Assembly (NCBI RefSeq): GCF_026151205.1
Contig: NW_026971879.1
Location: 1-24,149 of the forward strand
Direction: 5' to 3'
From: Bolinopsis microptera
Lineage: Eukaryota; Ctenophora; Tentaculata; Lobata; Bolinopsidae
DNA length: 24,149 nt
Shown: positions 9,847 to 20,040 of the stretch, one piece after another
How the letters are laid out: each line of letters opens with the position of its first letter
How positions within the stretch are numbered: the stretch's first letter is position 1
Translations under genes and position numbers: made by a program
The notes under the pieces: generated by a model
What the model was told of the DNA's origin: nothing
Databases searched by the model: none
The model's input: the letters and a program-made list of their open reading frames with translations, nothing else

Positions 9847-10170
9847 CCCAGTAAACCAGTAACCAGTTAAACCGGAAGTAAACCAGTACCAGTAGAAAAA
9901 AACCCAGTAAAAAACCAGTACCAGTACCAGTAACCAGTACCAGTGACCAGTAAACCCTGAAGTATAAAATCCCAGTACCAAGTAACCAATTAATACCGAG
10001 TACCCAGTACCATTAACCAACAGTATAACCCAGTAAAGACACTACCCATAACCAGAACCAAATACCATTAAACCATAAACCAAGTAAAACCAAGTAACCA
10101 AGTAAACCCGAGTTACCCAAGTAACCAGTCACCATTAAACCAGAAAAAACCGATGTACCCAGTACCTAAC
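9847..10170. repeat. Degenerate CCAGTA tandem array
   Basis: About 320 bp are built from CCAGTA, usually spaced as ACCAGTA or AACCAGTA, with around fourteen exact CCAGTA words and many one-base variants (CCAAGTAA, CCATTAAC, CCGAGTA). The densest part is about 9915-9955, where units follow head to tail. The minus strand reads TACTGG and gives a Trp/Tyr/Leu/Val-rich false frame at 9763-10020. This is a short-unit satellite whose unit-length scatter may be part real and part sequencing error. Confidence 0.85.
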
Positions 10171-10335
10171 AAACAGTCACCTCCAGGAGAACGACCCCTG
10201 TAATAAAGTCCTCCAACGTTTTATAAAGGGACTGTAAGTTAACGCAAAACCCTGGGCCCCGTAAAACCTCGGTAATCAGTTACTAACAAGTCGTAAAGGG
10301 TTACAGACGTTAAAAATTTGCCCATTACCCCACCC
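10171..10335. other. Spacer between CCAGTA array and G run
   Basis: Non-repetitive AT-rich sequence; no gene or motif is visible. Confidence 0.4.
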
Positions 10336-10413
10336 GGGGGGGGGGGGGGGGTGGGGGGGGGGGGGGGGGGGGAGGGGGGGGGGGGGGGGTGGGGGGGGGG
10401 GGGGGGGGGGGGG
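10336..10413 (+). repeat. 78-bp near-pure G run
   Basis: Only three of the 78 bases are not G: T at 10352, A at 10373 and T at 10390. The true genomic tract could be shorter or a G-rich microsatellite whose unit was blurred, since run lengths elsewhere are exaggerated. A real tract of this kind would form G-quadruplexes on the plus strand. It encodes a false poly-Pro segment on the minus strand (10239-10526). Confidence 0.7.
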
Positions 10414-13400
10414 CCCTTTTCAGAAGCTTTTTGAAACGGGACACCCCCCAAAAGTTTTGAAACTGTAACCAGGGTAGGATAGCTTGAGACGATGTGCCCT
10501 ACACAATTAAAGTTTAAACTGGACATCTTATCAAGCTTCCCCCAGACCCCCCATTTGGCGACCTCGCCACTTTTTTAACCCCCCAAATTTATGACCGAGT
10601 TTTTTTTCCAGCCTTAAAATAGAACCCCCGGTTAAAGCGGCTGAACATGTTTTTGTTTGTTCTATTTGGTAAAGGTAAAAAGGGCTGGCCGAAGTTTCAA
10701 GAACTTCGGGGATATTATTATTTCCCCGTTTTTTATATTCAAGTGGTGAAACAGGTGAGCTGTTTCCCAGGAAAGAGAACCCAAGAATGAAAACATTCAT
10801 AATACCCCAAATATCAGCTTGTACCTGGTTTTAACCCCAGGTCGGGATCACCCGTGGAGTGCTAAAATTAAAATTCTCCCACGGTCCCCCCCAAAATGGA
10901 AATAATGTTATTTTAAATCTGTGTACAAGTGTAGGTACATCGAGATTGAAATTGGATGGACATTTTAATTGGGGTTGAGTATCTCTCCACTACAAACTTA
11001 ATTTATAAGGTTTTTAGGGTTAACACCCAACCCAAAAAATCTGTTGCGCAGGTATCCCGTAAAAAAAATCACAGGGAGAATGGTAACAAAACAACCATGT
11101 AAACAAATTAAACACATCAAACGGTGAGGACTTTTTTTTTTAGTCGATGACAAATAAAGGCGAAAAGCTTAAAATTACCAAATCCAAAAAACTTTGATTA
11201 ATAAAAATTCGGCCCAAAAACGGAAAATGAAAAACTCCTTAAATAAAGGTTGGCAACACCTCCTAAAAAATAAAAGTGGAAAATTTAAACTCACTGGTAG
11301 AGTGGAAGGACAAGGTTTGCTAGGTGGGACTCCCCCTTCCCCCAGAATCAATTGAAGTGGCGAAATCATCACGTCAATCCCTGGTAAACTTTTGGTGGGC
11401 CCGGGAGGGATAAAACCCCTCTCTCAGTTAGTAGTTCCCAGTGGGACATTTTCCCCCCACCCTCCCAAACACTAAATGGTGGGTTTCTGTTTAACTCCGC
11501 GAGTCCGGGTTTAATTCTGGGAAGAAGAGGCAAATTAGTGAAAAAAAGTTTTAAAAGTTGAATAACAGGGGACCCCACCGAACTTATCCATATTAATAAA
11601 ATTGGCATATTATTATATTAAGAACGTGGGGTGTCCGGGGTAGACCCCCGTTGTGAACCTAGAAAAGGAAACATACAAGCGGACATATGATTTTTAAAGG
11701 AAACCGGGGCTTCGAATCTTCGAGCTGTTTTAATTTCATGATTAAAAGAATATGAAACTGTTCAAAAATTAAGGAAAATCCACGAGAAACGGCGTTGTTG
11801 TTAAAAGATCCCCCAGCTACGTGATAAAAAGCGGTTAACCAGTTACCCCTGGCAAAGTATAAAATTGAATTTCCCCCCCTTAATCAAATTACCCCTTATC
11901 TCTCCCTAAAAGATGTAAAGCCCGAAAGATGTTCCCGACAATTGGTGTTTTTATTTTAGGTGGGGATAAAGGTAGCCACCCCAACTTTGCACACTTGGAT
12001 TTTTATTATAATTTCCCCACAATGTAATACAATACAACATTTGCCTTCCGTACAGCGGTCGTAAGTTATACGCACATAAACCGCCTGCGTTAAATCCATG
12101 TGGGCCAAAAATAACGGGAATCTATTGCATATGAACATATTTGGTTTACAACACCACCAGGAAAAATTATCTATAGACACCATTCCACAAGTAACGTCAT
12201 CCTAACTTAATACCCATGGAGAAACTGGACCGACCCCCAGGGTTTATTATTTATAATAAGTACATCTAAAGCTGTTCAGCTTTACTTTTCAAAGTGGATC
12301 CGCAAACCGGTTTCCCCCCCCCCATCTTTTTTTAATCCTTCAGGGATAAAAGCAGTTGGGAGGCCCCGCCCGGATATCAAAGTAATCAACTAAATTGGAA
12401 TGTTAAAAGTTTAATTTATTTACAATGTATTAAAACCCCGAAATTGTATGAAAAGTTAATGATTACACCATGTTAAACTGGTTAATTTTTTAAGGTTAAT
12501 ATTAAAAATTAGTGTGGTACAAAAAAAGGAAGAGAGGTTTAAAATGGGAATGGAAAAACAAAGGAAAGGGAGTAATAACAATGGGAGGGCGGCGAGGTGA
12601 AAAGGGTCCCCCAAACTCCCCCTTTGACTATCAGAAGGCAAAATTATGGGTCCCACATTTTAATGTTTAAATTGGGCCAACACTGGAAATAGATATCAAT
12701 CCCCCCAAGAAAAAATCAGGACCAGGGGTTGGGTGCTAATCAAAAAAAATAAATTAAATGCCTAAATAATTAGTAATTTGGTTTCCCTACTTAAACTTAG
12801 ACACAGATAGCATAGACCCAGGTTGAAAGAATACAGAAAGACCAACATTTAAAAAAAATAATGTTACATAGTATAATAAACAATACAAATACACGCGTCA
12901 TAAGGGGGGTTGCCCATAAGTGGGCAAAAAATGTTTCCCAACGACATTAAAATGGAAGGTAAGTACAAAAAATCAAAACCCAACTCCTAATAAAAAAACC
13001 AATTCACCATATTAGTTCCCAATAAATTCCCCTATTTATCAAACCATACTGTTTCCAAGTATATCAATAGAGAAACGTCAGCAAAACAATCTTGTATAGC
13101 AAAAAAAGTAGGCTACAGTTTTCCCCCCCTCAATCAGGGGAAAAAATAGGGCCCCCCACCCCCACTGAAACAATTTAACAAAAGACTGTAACCTCTTTGG
13201 TGTGGGGGGATTTATATGGGGTGTCTATCGTACCCCCGATTGATGGTTTTTGTGGGGGGAAAATCCCTGACAATAGAGGGAGGGTGTGGGGAAAGAAAAA
13301 AACTGAAAAATCGAGGGGGAGGGGGTTTTTTTAGAAATAGAGGGTATTAGAAAATTTAAAATTATTTAATAAGCCATCCACTTTCGATCCGTTACACACA

Positions 13401-15382
13401 AAAAATCTGTTAAACACGAATCCCGAACTCTTTCGACCTAGGAAAATCCAGTAATAATAAGAATTTTTTTGTGTTTTGTAGCTGATTGAAAATTTGCATC
13501 CTTTTTTTGGAATGTGGGTTTTTTACAAAGTTCGCCTAAATTCGAGGTTCAATTATTTAAAAATAATGGGCTATGTTAATCCAGGGTATGGGCGAAAATC
13601 AAATGCCCGAGAAATTTAGTACTAATTAGGATGGTCCCAATAATAATATCTATAAAAATAAATTACCTATTAGTACGTACTGACGTTGCAACAACTCAAA
13701 CCGTGGTGGCGAGTAGATTGCCATGCTATTTAGCTTAAAATGAAAGATGACCTGAACCCATACGTCCTTCAAAATATAACGTAATATTAAACCGGAAACT
13801 TGTTCTGTAAGTAACCCGATTTTTAACATGAAACAATGTTGGGTAAAACTTTTTGTGGTCGGGCAACAGCGATGTGGTACCGAAAGGTGGGGGTATAGAA
13901 AGAAGGAACCGTAAAAACGTGGAACAATCGGAAGAATAAACCATCCCAAGGGTTGTGAACCACACTGGTTGGGTTAATTCACTATCACTATTTGCAAGTC
14001 CCCCCCTCCCACTCCCCCATTTCCAGTTGCCACTGAATTAGAGTCCACGGAACGTCGTTTGGTAGTAGGATCATAAACACCCATGACCCCAAAATTATCA
14101 AAAATCAACACCGGTCCCATTTTCCCTCGAGATTATCCTATAGCAATTCATAAATGTTGTTTTAATAATAAGCGTAATTATCAATTCCTAAGGAAGAATT
14201 CTAGCAGAGTTTGGGGGAGGGTGAAAACCGGATTTGTTTTTTTTTCCACGAGGAACCCCACAAATTTTTTTAACCAGGAAATTTGAAAAATACTGGGTTT
14301 ACAAAGGGGACCTTCTTTTTTTTTTGTTAATTTAACATGTTTTTCCAACTTTCACAGAAAATACACTTTTCGGCCAATTTTTGAAAATTTTCCTATGTAA
14401 AGTAATAATAATGGGTGGTTGTTTAATGAGGATTGTTGTGTTGGGCATTTTTTTAACACGGATATTTTCGGGTTAGGATTTTAACGGCCAAAGTTATCTG
14501 AAAGCCCCCACCCCCCCAAAAACTTAACCTTTGGAAAGCATCCCAATTTTATTAAAAATCCAGAAATTGAAAAGTACCCGGCGCAAATATACCCTACAAG
14601 GTAGCAAAGTGACAACCTTTGGGGCCACGTTGGGGATAAGGTTAAACATTGAACCAAACCGATTACCAACACAGTCCCACAGCCATACATAACGTTCCCC
14701 CACCCCCCCGATCGTGTCATTTAACTTTTTAAAACTGTCCCACTGAAAATCTCCACCCCCGAAGAAAAACCTCCATTGGTTACGTTTTACTGTAAACTTT
14801 TAACTCTTCTTTCTTCGTTTAACTAGGAACTTAATTTCCATTATTGTACAAAAAAACAGTGGCCGCAAACGGTGCAATGATTTCATTAAATTTAATACTT
14901 GAGCAAAACAAATTTTGAGTATAAAGGTTCCGCGAAAATCCAAGGCCCACGCCCTAAAACGACCAGTTGTTTAACAAACACCACCGACCCATTTTGAAAA
15001 AACATCTTGGTAGCCCATGAAAGAACCCCAATTTCAGAACCCCCTTTTATTTTAATTCACGTGACCCAGTGGGGGACTTTATACCAACAGTGAACGGTTC
15101 ACAACCATATAGGTGTCATCAAGAGGCGGGCTACATAAACCCCCCCCCCAGAGAAAACCATATACAGTGCCCGCCAGTAGAAACCAGTATCCCCAAACCC
15201 AATCAACCCTGTGGACTTGAAATACAGGCCCACTAGAATGGTTTCGCACCCCCAACCAAGACACCCAATGAATTTTAAATGGGCTTGGTGGTTTGATTAA
15301 TTAAAATCTAAAACCGAGTTTCCCGCTCCGTTTTTCGGGGGGCCCCTAATTTCCTTTTTTAATTAAAGGGGTGAAGGACTAA
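10414..15382. other. AT-rich stretch, no recognised gene
   Basis: Nearly 5 kb of AT-rich sequence of uneven quality. Open frames of 60-99 codons occur mostly on the minus strand (10531-10800, 11369-11608, 11956-12183, 13650-13949, 14481-14720, 15079-15264). The first starts with a true ATG, and the 14481-14720 frame is hydrophobic enough to suggest a membrane segment. None shows a family motif, and two overlapping minus frames near 13650-13965 cannot both be real. No tandem repeat or RNA gene was seen. Confidence 0.5.
10531..10800 (-). CDS. 89-codon ATG-initiated open frame, unrecognised
   Basis: It begins with a genuine ATG and a hydrophobic N-terminus (MNVFILGFSFLG) that could pass for a signal peptide. 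A mixed middle follows (NNNIPEVLETSAS, YLYQIEQTKT), then a basic Gly-rich end. Composition is more natural than the surrounding frames. There is no conserved domain, no splice or promoter evidence, and the homopolymer noise around it makes the frame unsafe. It could be an exon, a mobile-element scrap or chance. Confidence 0.12.
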   Translation of the reverse strand: MNVFILGFSFLGNSSPVSPLEYKKRGNNNIPEVLETSASPFYLYQIEQTKTCSAALTGGSILRLEKKLGHKFGGLKKWRGRQMGGLGEA

Positions 15383-15742
15383 TTGGACCCTCAAAGAATC
15401 GTGGGGGGTTTGAAAAAGAAAGAATTCCCGAAGACAGGCCCCAAGGGCAGTCCCCCAAAAGATAAGCCAATCAGGACCATCCCAGGGAGCCCGCCCCACG
15501 AGAGCCCCGCAAAAACCCCCTGGCCCACCGTGGAACCCCCAGACACGTTTGAGAACAAAAAAAAAACCAAACCAATCACAGGGCCAAGAAGAAATATTTA
15601 TTTTTTCCATGTTTCAAAACGCTTAACTTACGTTGGAAACCCCGTTTATATCAAGTTAAAATTTTTTTCCCACTCAGTAAACCCAAACGGGTGTACGTCT
15701 GGTAGTAAAAAAAGAGGGTGGGGACCAAATGGCGTTATTTAA
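15383..15742 (+). CDS. 119-codon Pro/Lys-rich open frame, doubtful
   Basis: A TTG-started plus-strand frame across a locally GC-richer patch (about 15400-15560). Residues 15-65 are rich in Pro, Lys, Thr and Gly, with pieces like PKGSPPKDKPIRTIPGSPP, resembling a disordered linker. The remainder is ordinary. The opposing strand is also open for 83 codons over the same DNA, as happens when C/A-rich sequence avoids stops on both strands. No family is recognised. It may be a real disordered segment or a compositional artefact. Confidence 0.12.
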   Translation: MDPQRIVGGLKKKEFPKTGPKGSPPKDKPIRTIPGSPPHESPAKTPWPTVEPPDTFENKKKTKPITGPRRNIYFFHVSKRLTYVGNPVYIKLKFFSHSVNPNGCTSGSKKRGWGPNGVI

Positions 15743-18065
15743 ATTTCACATATTCCACTGAGAAGTTTCGGTACAAAATAGCTTTGGAAATTTTCCTGTT
15801 AACAATCACCAACCGTTACGGTTAATGTATTTATGAAGCTTATACAAGGTGGGTATTTCCTGGGCAGTTGAACTAGGAAAGCCCTGCCTGGGAACCAGTT
15901 TATTGTTAGTCCCGACCGAGCAAAATTATTCATACCTCTTTAAAACAAAGAAAGAAAGAGCATTTGGTAAAAAACTAACAAAAGTCCACGTTTCACAACA
16001 ACGGCCTATACAGTTGTTTTAATAGTGCATCACAAAGGTATCAAGTAAATGGAACAATTTAATTTATCTCCTCCAAATACCATTCCAAGGCTGGGAAGGT
16101 GAGTCTAAAATTTTCGCAAAAATTAAATTCCCTGTTTGGCAAAAACATTATTTGTAAGCGCGAAAAATACCAACCTGAATGGTAAACTTTGACTCATATG
16201 ATTATGAAAATAGGTTAAGACCCGTATTAAATATCATTAATCAAATTCAAAATCCGCTCGGACCAAATTTTGAACCTTTTGTGGTAAGGAATATCGGGTT
16301 ATAAAAACCTTCAACCCTCACACACCAGCATTGCCCCCAAGAAGGTATAGAGATAACGGCACTTCCGACCTCCCATGAATAGTAACACAAAAGACTTAAA
16401 AAAATATAACGCAACAAACCCCGCCAAACCCTACGGATAAATCCCAATGTCCACAACAATCCAACTGAAACCCAGGTGAGTACTCTTGGAGTTTTTAAAT
16501 TCCCAACTGTGAGAAAAGAAATTTTATATCAGAACCTTTTCCCCAGAAACCTAGAATTTCGATATGCCGGGCAATTTATAAACCAACCATTACCAATCCC
16601 CAAACTAATTTTCCACTCACCGGCCCACGACCAATTGGGTAGCTGAACCGAGTACAAATTTTTGAGAAAAGCCTGCAATTGGTTCCCCCCCGCCCCCCCC
16701 CCTTTTCTCCAACAATTGGTACCGGAGACAAACCAAAACAGACTAGCAGCGCAAGTTTGGAATCATACGTTGATTTATTGCGCGGGCCCAATCCAGAAAC
16801 ACAGAACGGGACCCCTGTAATAATGAGGATCATAATCCTGCCCCCTCCCCCCTAATCAAAAATATGGCAAAGTAACGAATTTATTTCAGTTGTTAAAATG
16901 GGGTTTCCGTACCAAAAATCACCGACAATGTAGGAGCCAAGTATTGAAACTTGTTCCCTAAAAATAAAGGCCGTGAGGTAACAGTGGGGGGATCCGTCAG
17001 AAGGAACAAAATCAGAAACCACCAAAATTATGTTTTGCTCGCAGTAAGAGACCTTTAGTCACACAAATTTTTTTCCCCTGAAAAAAATGCCTTTATCGCG
17101 TGTGGGAGTTTAAAAATTGATCCCACAACCCAAATGTTATAAAACTATCGAAAATACAAAAATTCAAAGTTATTAAACCGAACCCGAAAAAACATTAAGG
17201 TACTGGTTAATTTTCTTCCATAGTAAGTAGAAAAAATTTTAACTGGGGTGGTATTACTCGTCCAGCGTTATCTACAAAGTTATGTAAGTTAATTCCGCGA
17301 AAACAAAATTACCTTTACAAAAATTAAAATTGTAGAACCTGAAAAAATAACAAAATTTTCCGGTGTTTGAAGGTTAAAATGGTTTAAGAAACATGAAAGT
17401 TTTTTAGAGAAGGGTATCTCAAATGAATTATGGAAAAGGAGGTTGGTAAACATGAAAACCCTAAACATGTCCCACAATATATTGAGGAACCTCGTCCCCC
17501 CCGTTTTGGTGAAGAAATCAAGATAAGGAATTGCCCCAACAAGAACCAAGTGAATCATCACCAGAAATTTCCCTCTTCGTACCTGACAACCCCATTGAAA
17601 AACAAACGTTTACCATGGTTTTCTGGCAGATTTGCAGGACTGTCGACAGGAAATGAACAAAAACATTGGGGGAATTGAGTCACCTCATTCACAACTACCA
17701 GAGTTTTAAACTTTTAAAAAAACTTCCCTTTACTGGTGCTGGAAATGAAACATTCATTGAGCCCTTAAAGTCCCCCAGAACTTGAAGTTGGGAACCCGTT
17801 TGGTAAATAACAGGATAATTTAACAAACACCGTAATTCTTTCTCCAAAACTACCCAAGGCTTCAGTGGCGCACAAACATAATTCAAAAATTTAGTTACGG
17901 GGAACACCCATCCCCTCGTCTGGAAACCCCATCCAGCAGAACAAACAAAAATATCAACAGTTTTTTCAAAGTCCCCCCCCTCCCAGACTTGAAACAAAAA
18001 CCAACATGAACACTAGGAAACGCGCCCCCACCCACGGAGAAACTAGACACCATTCCTCAGCTTTC
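15743..18065. other. AT-rich stretch, no recognised gene
   Basis: Sequence of middling quality with small minus-strand frames (16247-16459, 16576-16833, 17289-17561, 17695-17997) and one plus frame at 17430-17678. The plus frame starts at an ATG with MEKEVGKHENPKHVPQYIEE, which looks natural for about 30 codons and then loses character after a C6 run. No domain, repeat or RNA gene can be supported. Confidence 0.45.
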
Positions 18066-18512
18066 TCAGTTTTCTCCAAACACAATCCCCAGTCCTCCCC
18101 CTCCCAAAGGTTGGTAAAAAAAAAATGGGTAGTGCAGATAGAGGAATAACTTTTTTAGTGAGAAATGGAGAAGAATGAAGAAATAACAAAATTTACGAAA
18201 GCCCCATCCCCCAGAAAAAAGCAGGTAGAAAAAAGCAAAGGGCCCTAATATTCCCTTAATAAAGGGAAAGAAAGCAACAAGGGAACCCCAGGGACAAGCA
18301 ATTTCCATATCATTCAAATATTCCAGGTTCCCCCCCCCCCCGGTGTTTTTTGCCCCGGACCTACGTGAAATGAAAGGGTAACTAAATGTCCAGGGGCACC
18401 CCCTGGTAACTAACAGAGACAACACCGGGAAAAAACTAAGTACACCCAAGGAAGGCCGCCGGCTACTTGGGAAAAAAACCTTATTATTTTCAGGGAAGGG
18501 GGGTGTTATCAA
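18066..18512 (-). other. Longest open frame, 148 codons, probably chance
   Basis: This is the longest stop-free frame in the window, opened by a TTG. Its translation is dominated by Phe, Leu, Gly and Pro from C-, A- and T-runs and has no recognisable domain. Several hydrophobic stretches would be called membrane helices, but they come from poly-A/poly-T-type codons. It lies directly downstream, on the same strand, of the reverse-transcriptase-like frame, so parts of an element could be hidden here in other frames. I saw no [YF]xDD motif. Confidence 0.4.
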
Positions 18513-18620
18513 AGAGGAGGGGGGACAAGGGAGGGCACAAACGTGCCAAAATTGTTGGGTGTGCCCAAAGTATGTTTAAGGTTGTTTCAATAATTGAAAT
18601 TCCAGAAATTTAAACCACTT

Positions 18621-18890
18621 TTAATGAATGAAAATTGGTTTAAATGATTTTAAATGTGATATTAAAATAACCAGGGGAAGTCCAGTTGAAAAATTAATAC
18701 GGACAGTCCCGTAAAATAAAGGCGGTACGATTGTGTTATACGAACGGGGTCCCACCCCCCTGTATCTAACTTTCTCCGAGAAAGTCAGAATAATTCCAAA
18801 ATTTTGTAAAATGGTAAACTTTACCAGGTAACGCAAAAGGAAATCTACTGGGGTATCAAATATTTTTTGAACATCCAACAATATGATCAA
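18621..18890 (-). pseudogene. Reverse-transcriptase-like fragment (non-LTR type)
   Basis: The 89-codon minus frame opens with MIILLDVQKIFDTPVDFLL. In non-LTR retrotransposon reverse transcriptases, motif A typically reads F-L-D-[LV]-x-K-A-F-D-T-V-x-H-x-x-L-L, where the first Asp binds catalytic magnesium. Seven residues of LDVQKIFDT fit that pattern, and the following leucines fall where expected. Further on come an Arg-containing stretch (EKVRYRGV) and, at residues 70-72, GLP, roughly where the GVPQGS motif B would stand but several residues too far along. The later catalytic [YF]xDD motif is not seen. The His of motif A is missing and the frame is isolated, so at best this is a decayed or frameshifted LINE relic. 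A chance match to a short motif remains possible. Confidence 0.4.
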
Positions 18891-18917
18891 AGAAATTACC
18901 TATAAGCAAGGGTAGGT

Positions 18918-19205
18918 TTATGCAAACGTGTTGGGAAATGGCCCAGGAAATTTGTGACAGTCGCAAACCGACCCCCACCATAACTTGGTCCAGCTCTCAT
19001 TAAGAGTGGGATTAACTGAGAAATCCCCTGTTTTTATCTGAGAAAAGTTCCGTAAATCCCCTGTCCGTGAGGAAGCTCGTGGAGTAGAACTACACGTCCT
19101 TTTGGAACCATGTCCAGTCAAGCTGATTTCCCCTTGTAATTTATTTAAATGGATAAAAACCTTTAGCTTAAAAATTAAATTTGGATTGTTGGAAAAAATA
19201 CACAT
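18918..19205 (-). other. Open frame upstream of RT-like fragment
   Basis: A 95-codon minus frame lying immediately upstream, in the transcription sense, of the RT-like frame. Its middle is Ser/Thr/Arg-rich (SSTPRASSRTGDLRNFSQ), and the later part has ordinary composition. If the neighbour is a LINE fossil, this stretch should hold the N-terminal fingers of the reverse transcriptase. I could not find the expected Q-[FYH]-G-F-[RL] motif in it. A second minus frame over 18900-19020 is also protein-like, so frameshifts are likely. Confidence 0.2.
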
Positions 19206-19890
19206 TCGTTAGAACACTTCGAAAGGTTATTTAGAATAACACCCAAATAAAGTTTTACACCTAGGGAGAAAAATAATTTAAATGGGTAAAAAGCTGAAAA
19301 AATTAAAATAAGCCCACCCTCTTCAAAGTCGATCTCATCCATCGTAACAGAGGAGCTCTAAAAAAAACTTTTGCTATTTACACCAACCAGGTCTCCCTCT
19401 GTCACCCCCACTTAATGAATTGTTTCCCATCCGCTTACCCCTTAACTAAAACACTGATTTATTACCCATTGTAAATACTCCGCAGTCTCATTCAATTCAC
19501 GGTTTTTCTATGTTGTAAAAAAATTAATTTATTTAATCTTAGTACGTTTATACCTAACTAGAGTATAATCAACTATTTACTTATAGGATTCCAAATCGCC
19601 TAAGGCCAAACATACATAAACCAAATTCACGTTTTCCCTTTTTAGTTATTCCAACAAGTTTTGTGTAAATAATTTTAGTACGCCTTACTTTATTTTTTAA
19701 GACCACAACGGAACGCCCCCTTTCACATTTTTCCGAAATTTTTCACTAACATAAAAATCCCATCCATAAGAAAATGAACTTGATTGCAATCACATCCAAA
19801 ATCTTTAATCTTCCAGTCCCCGCTTAATACTATCGACTCTACATCATTGTCCCCCCCACCCTTAAGGGCGCTTGGCAACTAAAAAACCGG
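19206..19890. other. AT-rich spacer, nothing recognised
   Basis: Fairly clean AT-rich DNA with stops in all frames and no open frame above 60 codons. No repeats or motifs were noticed. Confidence 0.5.
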
Positions 19891-20040
19891 GAAACTAAAC
19901 TGGTGGAATTTAAACCCTTGAAATTTAAACTTGAATTAATCCCTTGAAATTTAAACTTAAAACTAAACTTTTTGAGATTTAAACCTTTTGAACCTCAAAC
20001 TTTGAACTAAAACTTTTTTGGAATGTAATTTTGAAACTAC
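19891..20040. repeat. AT-rich degenerate tandem repeat
   Basis: Variants of TTGAAATTTAAAC recur head to tail with a spacing of about 12-17 bp: TTGAAATTTAAAC at 19918-19930 and again at 19944-19956, then GAGATTTAAACC, GAACCTCAAAC and GAACTAAAAC. The array fades at both ends. It is a small AT-rich minisatellite with no coding potential. Confidence 0.7.

Noticed and set aside
9763-10526. Minus frames rich in Trp/Tyr/Val and in poly-Pro
   Set aside because: They are read-through of the CCAGTA array and of the G run, not genes.
17430-17678. ATG-led plus frame with a natural-looking first 30 codons
   Set aside because: It loses protein character after a C6 run, matches no family, and has an open frame opposite, so it is not listed as a gene.
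18066-18512. 148-codon minus frame as a multi-pass membrane protein
   Set aside because: It opens with TTG, the hydrophobic runs come from homopolymers, and one frame of this length is expected by chance in 24 kb of biased sequence.
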